Notes: generated by a model not told the origin, from the letters alone. 64,000 nt of DNA from Parietichytrium sp. I65-24A (GCA_012862575.1 BLSF01000056.1:186001-250000); one strand, 5' to 3'; positions 50,980 through 60,964 are shown, counted from the first letter of the stretch. A program made the numbers and translations.

Positions 50980-51164
50980 CCTGTGCGTTGGGGTAGTCAC
51001 GAGGGCGCTGCGAAGACGGGCCGGAGAGCTGCCCGTCGCGGTCGGTGGGAGCGGCGCATGTGGAGGGCGTGCTTGACGCGCGAAGGAGATTGGCGAGTGA
51101 GAAAGAGCGGGGCAAGTGCTTGTGCTTGGAGGCCACGGCCGTGGGCCTTCCGCGCCTGGAAAAC

Positions 51165-54100
51165 ATGGTGCAAGGCCTTGTATCGTGGACGTGCAGTGGA
51201 GACACGTGGATAGAGCTTCACAGCTCCGTGGTTGGGCAAATATTATTAGGAGATGAAGGATGGAGCCCGGAGCAGACTCCCTCCGATGAAACCCTCAGAT
51301 TCGAGAATCTGACAAACAATTGTGTCTATTTAATTCGTGTCTACCTTCCTCACTCACAGGAGGAGTCGAATTACCATCACATTCTCGCTTGCACAACTCC
51401 AGAAACGCCAATGGCAGCGCCTTTCGACGCAAATGATCATGATGTGCAGGCGAACAAGCTCAAACTTGTTTGGAATCCGCTGAGGACAGCTATGGTGACC
51501 GACCCCAGAATGGAGAAGGTTGCGGTCAAATACTCTATTGTGCTCCGGCAGCTGACCGCTTCCGGGACGCCAGGCACAATGCCAGAGATTATTGCATGCG
51601 GGCTGCAGACCACGCAAACGATACAACTTGGACACAACCCAAGCGAGCTTGCCTTTTATGAGCTCAGGCTGCAGGCCTCGCTCCTTCCCAAGTGCAAGGA
51701 TCAAGAAATGAAGTTTGCGTCGCAAGAGAAAAGATCCAAGAGAAATGAGTTGTCCGCCATTATGAGGTATGTAGCGCCGCCTGCGATGCCTCAGCCATAC
51801 AAGGGATCTCCGAACACACTTTTCTTCCGGTGGGCTCCGCAGACATTTCAAAACATCCAGGCTTGGAGCTCTGGAGGTTCGAAACTTATTAGTAACCAGC
51901 CCCTGATCGTAGACGTGGGGGTTGATTCCAGGCCAAGGGGCAGCTTCCCGACACATCCAATGTTCTTTCCTGAGAACCTCAGTATTCGTTTCAACTCCCT
52001 AGCAGAGGTTCCTGAGACATTTTCGGTTCAAGGGCTCGAGGGCAAATCCTGGTATTGGTGTCGGGTCAGGTGCCCCCAGCCAAATTCAGTGTCAAGCGAA
52101 TCTCCATCTGTCGCTGTGGAAACCCCCGCCGGGCGCCCGGGTCAGCCATCAGACCTGTACGCCTCGTTCACCATGTACAACGACGACAAGCGACAAATGC
52201 GGCACATCTTTATCAAGCTACAGTGGACTCCGTCCGCTGACAACGGAGCCGCGGTCCAGGAGTATGTCATCCTGCGCTCAGATACTGGCAAACAAGGAGA
52301 TTGGGAAGCTGTTCTCCGGACAACGGACGCAGCCTGTGTCTTGAGTGGCTTGGTCTCGGTGAACGAATTTGAGTACCGGTGCTATTTTATCGTCAGAGCG
52401 CGCTCAGCCCTTGGCTGGAGCGAGAGTGCTTCGCTTCCAGTGCACATCAAAGCCGATGCTTCTGCTTCGTTTTTGAGCAAGCGTGAACAAGTCATGGCCA
52501 AGAGGGCTGAGAAGCGGATGGTGGCGTCTGCTAAAGAGCAAGAACTCTTGGACAAAACCCGTCAGCTTGTGAAGGACTATCTCAATAGCGATCTCGTCAT
52601 CTCGAAAGCCAAAGTCAACAATAGGCCTATCATCGAAGCGATAAAAATTGAAAGGATCCCCGGGGCAACGAAGGCAAGTGGCGCTTCCGGCCCGAAAAGT
52701 CCGAGAAGCCCAAAGGGGCCAAGTGCTCCTCGCGGTGCGTCTCCAACCTCACCTCGGTCTCCACGAGCTAAAAATTGGAGGGCAATCGATCAAGCTGTCG
52801 GGTCGGAGCTCTCTCAGGCAGACATTGCAGACCAATTTCTGAAAATTCCGGCTATAGGACAGACTCAGTTGCCGCCGACTCTTTCTCATCAGGCTCGTAA
52901 TAAAACCACCCGGACGCTGACCAGCGAGGTGTCACACTTTACATATCAACCGAAACCCCCAGGACTGCACACCCATGGCGACCCTCTGCGAGCAAATGGA
53001 CAGTTTCACATGAGTCCTTACCGCCAGCCGCTGTCCAAGCGCTCTCTCAGAGCAGCCGGGCTTGATTCCACGACTGACGGGACAACAAAGGATCCTAAGG
53101 CCATCTCCAAGAACGTATACCGGGACTTGGGTCTCCCAGACTTTTCCAACCTCAAAGGAGTACACTGCGAGCTCGAAGTTCAGCGCCGTCTGCGCGAGCG
53201 AGAGGTGCAGCTGGTGTGGACTTTTGGCTTTGCTGGTGCCAAGGAAAGCAATTCGCCAACGGATAAAGGCCAGGAGATACCGGTCGGAAGTCTGAGCGAC
53301 CCGGCAGAGGATTGCGTCTTTGACCTACGAACTCAATCTGAAACCACGAAGCTGAGTCGCAGCGTATCACTTGCCGAGAATGGCTCTGCAAATCCGTCCG
53401 AACCTGGATTTAGAACGGTGGACCAGCTGGAGGCTGATTCTCGCAAGCGGAGCGGCATGGGGATGAGCCGAAGCGCTGCTGCGCTTCCGCCAAACTCCTC
53501 CTCTCATCTGGACCAACCACTCTTGAGAAAAAATACGTGCAACTCAAGATCGATAAGCCGAGCTGACGAAGCAACGTCTTCCACCGCATCCGGATCAAAG
53601 TCTCTTAAAGAGGGTCCTGCCCCAGACGCACCTCAAGAAGCGCAGCAAGCGTACCCGACATTTTCTCCCGATGACATAGAGAACTGGTCGGCAGTAAGAA
53701 TTCAGAGCACCTTCCGAATGCATCAACATTCGAATTACATCCTCGAGAATCGAGGAAGCTTGGAGAATGTCAAGCAGTCTCGCCGGAAAGCTTCAATCAC
53801 GCTCACCTCGTTCGGTCGAATGACAGCAAAGCGATCCCAGTACCTGGCCTTGAGAGCAATGATGGAGCAAGAACTAAAGGCGCAAGACACTGCCGCTCGG
53901 ACCATTCAAGTGAGGTACCGAACATTTCAAGATCTTCTCGAGAAGAGGAAACAAGCCGCCGCAACCTCTATTCAAAACAAATATCGACAGTCCGTGGCGA
54001 CCGGCAAAGTCGCAGAGCTCAAGATGGAGAAGATGAAAATCGACTTGGCGGCAACCAGAATTCAGAACCAGTTTCGCTCTCTGGAGGCCAAGCGAGAGAT

Positions 54101-55166
54101 GGAGAGAAGAAAAGCAGCGTTTAAAGTCCGTCAAGAAAAGGCAGCTACTCAGATTCAGGCACAGGTACGATCAAAGCAATGCCAGGCAGATCTCGACAAA
54201 AAGAAGATTGCGGCCATCCAAATTCAGGCACGCTTTCGATCCCATCAGGAACAACTGGACTTTCAAAGACGAGTGGAGGCAATCGTCCTTCGTGCCGCGA
54301 TCCGACTGCAAACGCGATTTCGTGGTCACAACGCTCGAAAACAGCTCGAGGTGCGAAAAAGATTCCAGGTAAAGAGCGTGGTGCGCCTCAACGTAACTCG
54401 GTGTGGCCACCATGAAGCTGTTGGAATTTATGAGGCGATGGGTGTGAGCGATGCGGCCCAATTCGTTCTTCTCTCACCAAACAGCGACGACTCTTATGTG
54501 ATCGAGCGGTCTTGCGATGAAGGGTCGTCCGTACCTTACTGGACTCTGAAGATGGTCAAGGGCACAGGCGAGGCTGTTTTACTGTACGCAAACAAAGTGG
54601 AAGGGGCCTCCCTGAGGCCGCCGAGACGGTCTTGGCAACCCGTGGGTGGGAAGGCGCCAGTGCCCGTTATTCACTGGAAGTCGAGCGAGAGCTACCTTCA
54701 CCACATGTCGATGATGCATCGCGATGCCTTTGTCATCACTGATGGCGGAAATCCAGAAGTTAACGGCAAGTATCTACAGAGCGGTGTGTCTGATGGCATC
54801 CCTCAGTATCTGCTGCAAAAGAAGGGCAGCACAATGATGCTCTTCCGTGTAACCTACGAGGGTCAAGGCAAGATTTGGCTCATCACTGGATCAATTCAGC
54901 TGCAGACTATTATGGGAGACTCATCTGAGTCACTTACGGACGCATCCGAAGATGGCGCGGAGCCAGCATCTCCCAACAGGAAACCAAAGGAAAAGCCGAA
55001 AGATGCCAGCAACAAGGCCAAATCGATCAGGAAAGTGTACTATGTGAATATGGAGAACGGGTCGAGCGACTCGCCTCCTCTTGATGGCTGGATCATGGGT
55101 CAGGATGGCATTGCTCCGCCTCCTCTCCTGATTCGCCAGAACAAGGTGCAAAAAGACCCGTCTTAA
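51165..55166 (+). CDS. FN3-IQ scaffold protein with duplicated C-terminal beta module
   Basis: 1,333 residues from ATG 51165; the frame is open further up to a GTG at 51045, so an upstream exon is possible. FN3-like beta units lie in the first 430 residues, the clearest at about 322-430 (GQPSDLYASF ... IKLQWTPSADNGAAVQEYVI ... YFIVRARSALGWSE). A long polar, Ser/Pro-rich linker (including SPRSPKGPSAPRG) follows. Seven IQ-type motifs lie at about 840-1060 (for example ARTIQVRYR, ATRIQNQFR, ATQIQAQVR, AIQIQARFR, AIRLQTRFRG), expected to bind calmodulin or light chains. The last 260 residues hold two copies of a beta-rich unit, each ending in W-x-x-G-x-x-(A/P)-P-x-P. A structural role, perhaps ciliary or cytoskeletal, is inference. 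An AATAAA lies at 55183-55188, 17 bp past the stop. Confidence 0.82.
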   Translation: MVQGLVSWTCSGDTWIELHSSVVGQILLGDEGWSPEQTPSDETLRFENLTNNCVYLIRVYLPHSQEESNYHHILACTTPETPMAAPFDANDHDVQANKLKLVWNPLRTAMVTDPRMEKVAVKYSIVLRQLTASGTPGTMPEIIACGLQTTQTIQLGHNPSELAFYELRLQASLLPKCKDQEMKFASQEKRSKRNELSAIMRYVAPPAMPQPYKGSPNTLFFRWAPQTFQNIQAWSSGGSKLISNQPLIVDVGVDSRPRGSFPTHPMFFPENLSIRFNSLAEVPETFSVQGLEGKSWYWCRVRCPQPNSVSSESPSVAVETPAGRPGQPSDLYASFTMYNDDKRQMRHIFIKLQWTPSADNGAAVQEYVILRSDTGKQGDWEAVLRTTDAACVLSGLVSVNEFEYRCYFIVRARSALGWSESASLPVHIKADASASFLSKREQVMAKRAEKRMVASAKEQELLDKTRQLVKDYLNSDLVISKAKVNNRPIIEAIKIERIPGATKASGASGPKSPRSPKGPSAPRGASPTSPRSPRAKNWRAIDQAVGSELSQADIADQFLKIPAIGQTQLPPTLSHQARNKTTRTLTSEVSHFTYQPKPPGLHTHGDPLRANGQFHMSPYRQPLSKRSLRAAGLDSTTDGTTKDPKAISKNVYRDLGLPDFSNLKGVHCELEVQRRLREREVQLVWTFGFAGAKESNSPTDKGQEIPVGSLSDPAEDCVFDLRTQSETTKLSRSVSLAENGSANPSEPGFRTVDQLEADSRKRSGMGMSRSAAALPPNSSSHLDQPLLRKNTCNSRSISRADEATSSTASGSKSLKEGPAPDAPQEAQQAYPTFSPDDIENWSAVRIQSTFRMHQHSNYILENRGSLENVKQSRRKASITLTSFGRMTAKRSQYLALRAMMEQELKAQDTAARTIQVRYRTFQDLLEKRKQAAATSIQNKYRQSVATGKVAELKMEKMKIDLAATRIQNQFRSLEAKREMERRKAAFKVRQEKAATQIQAQVRSKQCQADLDKKKIAAIQIQARFRSHQEQLDFQRRVEAIVLRAAIRLQTRFRGHNARKQLEVRKRFQVKSVVRLNVTRCGHHEAVGIYEAMGVSDAAQFVLLSPNSDDSYVIERSCDEGSSVPYWTLKMVKGTGEAVLLYANKVEGASLRPPRRSWQPVGGKAPVPVIHWKSSESYLHHMSMMHRDAFVITDGGNPEVNGKYLQSGVSDGIPQYLLQKKGSTMMLFRVTYEGQGKIWLITGSIQLQTIMGDSSESLTDASEDGAEPASPNRKPKEKPKDASNKAKSIRKVYYVNMENGSSDSPPLDGWIMGQDGIAPPPLLIRQNKVQKDPS

Positions 55167-55304
55167 CTGACGATAGTGAAAGAATAAATATGTTTTTTGG
55201 TAAGAACTGCTTCACCTCAAGCGCTGTCATCTTCGCTTTACAGAAAAAAATGAATAAGTAAATTTGCGAGGCCGGCACAGCAGCAATGACTCCTCTGGTG
55301 TACT

Positions 55305-58190
55305 TCATTGCTTGCTGGCGCGGCTGATTGCATTGGAAACGGCCCTTTCCAAAACACGATGAAATTCTGGGTCTTTCAGAAGCTCCTCTACTACCAATTT
55401 GGGCAGCTCCATTTCTTCGGCCCATGCTTTGCGCTCAAGATCGGAATCTGTGTCTGTCGTTGTCTCTCTCCGCTCTTCAAGCTCTCTCTGCGCGGGTTCT
55501 TCCTCGAAAGGCTTGTCCTCTCCCACCTCCACCTCCACATCCTCACCCTCATCAACATCAATGTGGGCAGGGCAGGAAATTACATCCGAAAGATGGACGT
55601 CGAGAGGGACGTTCAGTGAACCCCGCAGTAAAACCCATTCGCTCGTGCCTTCAGAACCAGCCAGAATGCTCTGAGCACTACTGACGTCTTGAACGGGAAA
55701 ACCGCCCATTGACACAATGCGATCCCCCACATGAATGTTGCTCATTTCAAACGGGGTAGTGAGACGGATCACGTGAAGAGCTCCTGATTTGGGCATGAGG
55801 ATCGGAGAGTGTTTGAAGAAGAGCTCGAGATTCCCAGTCACTGTCGTGTTGAAGTATAGTGCTCTTCCGGACTCGTGGTGATCTACCAGATCACGCTCAA
55901 AGACGAGTGTGACATTGGATGGTCTGGAATCGACCGCTTCCTTCAAGCCGTGTAAACTATCTATCCGCCTGCCATTCACAATCATAATTCTATCGCCTTC
56001 CTCAACTCCAAGGTCAAGCCACTTTTCATTCAGCACTTCTTTTACGTACACAGCCCCTTCCTCGCCATGTTTGCTAGCACGGAACCCAAGCGGATCCGTT
56101 TCGCACTTGTCTACATGAATGACATAGCTAGCGGGCTTCACTTGGAGTGACACCCTCTCGGCCTCTAGCTGAAACATGCGCTGTTCTTCTTCGATCTTGA
56201 GCTGCAAATTTACACTTGCCCGCTGGGGCTGCTTCTCAGATGGGGCGGCACGATCGAGATTCTGATCTACTTCCGCACTTTTCGGTCGCCTAACGCGGAT
56301 GTTATGCTCTTGGGACTGGGGGTCCTTGCAAGAGTTGAGATTGCTGAGAGTTATGGTTTTAAGGAAAGAAGCAGGATCGCCTCGGAAAAACTCAGCGGTT
56401 ATACTCTCCGAGTGACCAAGGGACTCTTGCAGGACGAGGCTGTTGAGTACTCTTGCAGAGTCGACTCTTACAAGTACATCTCCGCTCTGGACGACCGGAG
56501 AGAGGTACGGATGCTCAGCGGAAACAGTTGCGCCGTACTGCCCAGGTTCCAGATGCTGGGACAGAGTTTCAACCTCTGCAGGATCCAAATTGACTGTATA
56601 GAACCCGGCTTGAGGCTGTTTGGGGGCATCTAATTGCCGGCTGAATACGACGCGCAAGAAGCGCTTGTCCTTCGCCAAACCTTCTTGCAACGATTCAACG
56701 GAGTCTACAAATTTGCCATTCATTGTGAATATTCGATCGCCAGGGAGCACCCCCGTGTCTGCCCATGCGCTTAACTTCAGGGCTTTGACATCAATCACAT
56801 TTGACTGAGGTTTAAGCCCTACTTTGAGCCCAAGATTTTGATCAGGGCACTTGGACACACCGACATAGAAATAGTAGAGGTTCTCCCTCCCACTCTGCAG
56901 TTCCATGTCTGTTGAGAGAAACGGATCTTGGCTAGGGTCCGTCAAGTATTCCACCACTGGATCCACCACCTCTTCGTCCGTCTCTGCTTCGATCTCTTTC
57001 GCCAGCACCCCGTCTTCTTCGCCAGCATCAGGTGCCCCTGCCTTATCATGAGACTCATCATGAGACTCCTCCAGGATTTGCGAAGGGCAAAACTCTGGGT
57101 CCGAGCACTCATCCGTATCTTCCGTTTCTTGGTAGTAGTCAGATTCCACTTCTTCAGAAGATTCACTGCCGGCGCCCTCAGGGGCCAGGGTATCTTTTAG
57201 TGCCCCAGAATATACGTCATCTGACGCAGACTCCTCGCTCTCGTTTAGAGTAGTCTCCTCGACGATTGCGTCAGCGTCAATATACTCCTCAATGTTTTCG
57301 AGTAACTCGTCAAGTTTATAGTCCGGCTCTAAGGGACCACTCTCTTCCGTGAATCTACTTTCCACAGACTCGGCAGACTCTTCGGCTCTTGCAAAATCTT
57401 CAACCCCCTTGGCGCCCAGAATTTCCGCGTCGGCCTCGAGATCAGCGTGCACTCTGTCCTCTTCCAGGTCCAAAGGGTCGTCGTCTTGCCGTTCATCGCC
57501 GTCGCGGGCCCCGGCAGAATCCTCCGCAGCGTGCATTTCCTCAGAAGCACTCCCCTCCACCTCCATTTCCACCTCCATCTCCGGCGACTCAGCTCCCGCC
57601 TCATCTCGCCCTTTCTCGGGCCCCGGACTGCCTCGCCCATCACCGCCATCATCTCGACGATCCCTTCTCTCGTTCAAATCTCTTCCAGCATCGCCATCTC
57701 CATCGCCATCTCCGTCGCCTGGAGGATGCGAATCCGTCCCCGCTGCGTCGCCGCCCACAGGGCCGGCACCTCCGGCACCTCCGGCATCTCCTCTAGCATT
57801 GGCTGCGGCGTCCGCGCACGGGAACGCAAAGTCGATCTCCACCTTGCCGGCGTTCCTGCTTCGCTCCTCCGCGAGCATGGCCGTCACCTGGTCGATCCTC
57901 GGCGGCGCCTTCTTGCCCGCGATGGCGCGCACTCTGTGCCCCTTGCGCACGCCCAGCCGCCACGCCGCCTTGCGCGCCTGCACGCTTTGCACCACCACCG
58001 CGCCATCTTCCTCCACCGCCTTCAGCCGCATGCCCAGCCCCACGCCCAGCCTCTCCGCGAACGCCACGCGCTCCACGCACCACGCCGCCTCCTCCTCCGC
58101 CGCCGACGCCGACGTCGACGCCACTGAGACAAGCAGAACGTACGCCACCACGCACAGCGCGGACGCCGCCAGCTGTGGGGCGCCGCGCAT
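55305..58190 (-). CDS. Secretory multi-PDZ acidic protein
   Basis: 961 residues from ATG 58190; the GTG three codons earlier is ignored. The N-terminus is a signal peptide (MRGAPQLAASALCVVAYVLL VSVAS, cleavage near SASA-AEEE). Five PDZ-like units are visible: about 33-115 (LGVGLGMRLKAVEEDGAVVV, GVRKGHRVRAIAG), 435-513 (LGLKVGLKPQSNVIDV, LPGDRIFTMNG), 526-601, 687-765 (PLGFRASKHGEEGAVYVKEV, EEGDRIMIVNG) and 775-855 (HVGDRIVSMGG). A very acidic linker of ~300 residues, including a (Gly-Asp)n run, separates units 1 and 2. No protease, kinase or membrane anchor is visible, so it is not an HtrA. It is probably a lumenal or secreted scaffold; lack of a KDEL-type end (it ends SRASKQ) leaves the compartment open. 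Its stop is only 138 bp from the convergent FN3/IQ stop. Confidence 0.8.
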   Translation of the reverse strand: MRGAPQLAASALCVVAYVLLVSVASTSASAAEEEAAWCVERVAFAERLGVGLGMRLKAVEEDGAVVVQSVQARKAAWRLGVRKGHRVRAIAGKKAPPRIDQVTAMLAEERSRNAGKVEIDFAFPCADAAANARGDAGGAGGAGPVGGDAAGTDSHPPGDGDGDGDGDAGRDLNERRDRRDDGGDGRGSPGPEKGRDEAGAESPEMEVEMEVEGSASEEMHAAEDSAGARDGDERQDDDPLDLEEDRVHADLEADAEILGAKGVEDFARAEESAESVESRFTEESGPLEPDYKLDELLENIEEYIDADAIVEETTLNESEESASDDVYSGALKDTLAPEGAGSESSEEVESDYYQETEDTDECSDPEFCPSQILEESHDESHDKAGAPDAGEEDGVLAKEIEAETDEEVVDPVVEYLTDPSQDPFLSTDMELQSGRENLYYFYVGVSKCPDQNLGLKVGLKPQSNVIDVKALKLSAWADTGVLPGDRIFTMNGKFVDSVESLQEGLAKDKRFLRVVFSRQLDAPKQPQAGFYTVNLDPAEVETLSQHLEPGQYGATVSAEHPYLSPVVQSGDVLVRVDSARVLNSLVLQESLGHSESITAEFFRGDPASFLKTITLSNLNSCKDPQSQEHNIRVRRPKSAEVDQNLDRAAPSEKQPQRASVNLQLKIEEEQRMFQLEAERVSLQVKPASYVIHVDKCETDPLGFRASKHGEEGAVYVKEVLNEKWLDLGVEEGDRIMIVNGRRIDSLHGLKEAVDSRPSNVTLVFERDLVDHHESGRALYFNTTVTGNLELFFKHSPILMPKSGALHVIRLTTPFEMSNIHVGDRIVSMGGFPVQDVSSAQSILAGSEGTSEWVLLRGSLNVPLDVHLSDVISCPAHIDVDEGEDVEVEVGEDKPFEEEPAQRELEERRETTTDTDSDLERKAWAEEMELPKLVVEELLKDPEFHRVLERAVSNAISRASKQ

Positions 58191-58269
58191 CGCGGACACT
58201 TTCGGGGACGAGACAAGAGGGAGGAAGACAACAGCAGCTTGTACCTCAGGGATGGGTCAGAGAGCCGAG

Positions 58270-58334
58270 GACTGGGACTGGGACTGGGACTGGGACTGGG
58301 ACTGGGACGGGGACGGGGACGGGGACGGGGACTG
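58270..58334. repeat. GGGACT to GGGGAC hexamer array (about 11 copies)
   Basis: Two adjoining blocks of the same hexamer differing by one base (GACTGG then GACGGG), 80-144 bp upstream of the PDZ protein ATG. One substitution spread through half of the array. Confidence 0.93.
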
Positions 58335-58436
58335 GCCGCGCGCACACTTGTGCTGGGGTGTGCTTGGATGTGGGTGAGGCTTAGCTGAAGGTGTAGATGA
58401 AGGGAACCGGGAGTCAACGATAGTCAACGGCGGAGA

Positions 58437-58466
58437 TGGTGATGATGATGATGATGATGATGATGA
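58437..58466. repeat. GAT trinucleotide repeat
   Basis: Ten GAT-type units, with one GGT at the border, in the same divergent region. Confidence 0.85.
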
Positions 58467-60531
58467 CGAAGCAGGAACGGGAGTGAGAGATGAAAGCGTG
58501 GGTGACGGATGGAGAAAGATCTTTGTTGTCTAGTTTGACATGCTTCTGCGAACCAATGCCTATTGTTGGAGGTTTAAAGGAAGTGGCGGGTGTTTTTTTC
58601 TAGAAAAGAACAGTGAATTAATAGGGTGGCCGGCGTGGAGCCAGTATTCAAGTTCGTCGCTTTTGATTGATATCCATCCACCAACCCCCTGCCGACGATG
58701 CGGCTCTTTCGCCAAGAACACTTTCTCGAAGCTGGCCTGTTTCAGTGATCCAGCGTGGGAGAGCAGGAGTGGCGCCAAGTTTAGCCTTGGTTGTGGGATT
58801 GGCGGAGCTATTCACTTGCATGGTTTGGCATTAGGTTGGCCACCAACACGCTTATGTGCAAGTCGATGGAAATCGAACTGCGACACCGACAAAGTCAGTC
58901 AGCAACGTCTGACTGGCCCTAAAGGCTCCTTTGAGCACTCGATCCCCATGGGCCTGAATTACGCGCTCCCCTGCTCTTTGGCTCGCCTCTCTTTCTCCAA
59001 ATTCTGAACCGTGCGTAGAGGTCGCTGCACATCCCAGGCCCGTTGTCTACTTCTGTAGATCTGTCTGCCGGTGTTGCGTTCTCTTGTCAAGATGAACCAT
59101 TTCCGATCGTTAAGCAGAGCGCAAGGACTGACCAAAGAACTGGAAACCGCAGACCATGAACGCGAAGAGAGAATGTGAACCGGTTTTGCGAAATTGTCGA
59201 CAAAACGGCGTCCGCAATGGCTGGCAATTTCATGTCTTGACTCATCTTCAAGTTGTATTGCCACTGACTCGGAGGAGCATCAGTGATCGGGATCGCGCGT
59301 CGGGGAGAGAACAATCGAGTCCAGGGTCCCAGCCTCTTGCAGCGAACCCGATCTGAGTGCCTTCCAAGATTTTGGACAAATTAAGTGGCAGGCAACACTG
59401 CAGTTGGATACGAGTTGGGTTGAATGCTTCTCGAGCATTTCTCCTTCGAAACCAACACCCTCATACGTGTAAGAGCGGTACCGCTATCTGTTCTGCCTCC
59501 ATAGGTCACGGTTGAGAGCTCGGGTCTTGGACGGATGTAAAGCAAAAGCAATCTGGCGTGAGCATCACGACGCCTTGTCACATGTCAACCTCGTAGACCT
59601 TGTGCCCGGAGGAGCACATCCGAAGCTCGTGATCCAGGCCGTTTCCGTAGTGATACTCGTTCGACTCCGCTTCTAAAGCTGTCTTCTAAACCTTCTGCTA
59701 AATTTAGTCAGAACTGAAACAACCACGTGAAACAACAGACTTTTCAGGTGCACACAGTGCAGGTACTTTTGTGAACATCAACCCGAAAGGGAATAACCTC
59801 ACACGTCACAGCCACAGTCGCTGTCAGCTCCATTTTCATAATGTGTCCAATCATGACAGCCACCAACCTCATCCATGACTTTAGCTGCCCGACTTGCGCG
59901 AAATGACATCGCAGTCAGTCAACTTTCAGACCTGCCTCACTTGACCCATCTTGACACTTGACACTTGACTTGTGCACTTAGATGCACACGTGACTGCTAT
60001 GATGTCCAATAAGCACGTTAAGTGCAGACTGGCCACATGAGTATGTATCTGTCTCACAGTATCTCACAGTAATTACCCTGAAAAGGGGTACCGGTGAATT
60101 AATGAAAAAAAGGTAAGACCAATTTATTACGTAACAGGGAGGTGTGATGGTTGTGATGATGATGATCTCATCATCTGTGATCTGTGGCGGAAATTAGAGG
60201 ACAGTGATGGACAGTGGATGACAGTGCGAAGCAGCATGGATAGTTAGGAGCTAGGAGCTAGTAGAGGCCAAAGAGATGAGAGGGTAGGTACTGTGCTGGT
60301 AAAAAGAGTGCGACAAGCGAGATGAGACACCTAGCATACACATACAACGCAATGTAGTGCATGGCAATGCTATTTATTCGATGTGTTGGCGGAGCAAAAG
60401 AGCGTGAAAGATTGGAATTTGGAAGCTACCGTAGCGATCGCTGGACCACTGTGGCACATGATGTCAAGGCCGAAACGACAGTGAGGAGCTGTAATCCCTG
60501 CGTAGTGGGGTGGTGAAAGGTGGGAAGAGAT

Positions 60532-60553
60532 GTGCATGTGCATGCACATGCAC
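60532..60553. repeat. Perfect 22 bp palindrome of TGCA/CATG words
   Basis: Both 11 bp arms (GTGCATGTGCA and its complement) match exactly. It lies 410 bp upstream of the 7TM-RGS ATG. It could be a dimeric factor site or a cruciform-forming sequence. Confidence 0.9.
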
Positions 60554-60964
60554 GTGTATGGAAAAGGACGAGCCAGTTCAAGCTGCCAAGTTGAGGAGGA
60601 ACGGAATCGAGGAACTTCCCGGGCCAAGCAATCGACCCACGTTCGAGTAGAGCTGAGCAGAGTGAGCAGAGGGGGGAAAAGAGTGATGGACAGCGAATTT
60701 GTGCTCTGATCCTAAGCAGCGTGGGAGAGCGCACTAACGCTGCCTTGTTTTATGCTTACACTCTATGCCACCTTACGGGCTTTATGTCGTTTTTCTGTGT
60801 CAAAAAGTTGCAGAGTTGCTGTCCAGCAGGCTGCGCTCTAGAGAAACCCTAGAGAGTGGCTTCCACGAAAGTCGAAACAGTAGAAACCTAAACCCGGAGT
60901 CTCTTCCGTGCGAGTGAGATCACGCAACGCACAGTGGAGGAGTGCGCTGCTCGGACCAAGGAGA

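Larger units (their letters stand above)
42532..51164. other. 8.6 kb gene-poor interval
   Basis: This is the longest stretch without a convincing gene. It carries an AT microsatellite, TATC, TTG, TTTTGTAA, TTCACAA and GATGGA arrays, a pyrimidine-rich tract (43060-43200), several GTAC-type motifs (44162, 45857, 46207, 47400, 47636) and many CTAGTA palindromic words. Frames up to about 150 codons exist (for example 48453-48903) but none shows domains, and such lengths are expected by chance in this much sequence. The final part must contain the FN3/IQ promoter. A multi-exon gene with short exons or non-coding RNA cannot be excluded. Confidence 0.5.
58191..60964. promoter_or_regulatory. Divergent intergenic region (PDZ / 7TM-RGS)
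   Basis: 2.8 kb. Near the PDZ start there are a GGGACT/GGGGAC hexamer array and a GAT run. Near the receptor there is a perfect 22 bp palindrome and a duplicated AGGAGCT (60244-60260). Frames such as 58540-59007 lack domain features. No gene is supported. Confidence 0.5.

Noticed and set aside
58540-59007. Plus frame of 155 codons upstream of the receptor gene
   Set aside because: No recognisable motif, mixed composition, and it lies in a divergent regulatory interval.
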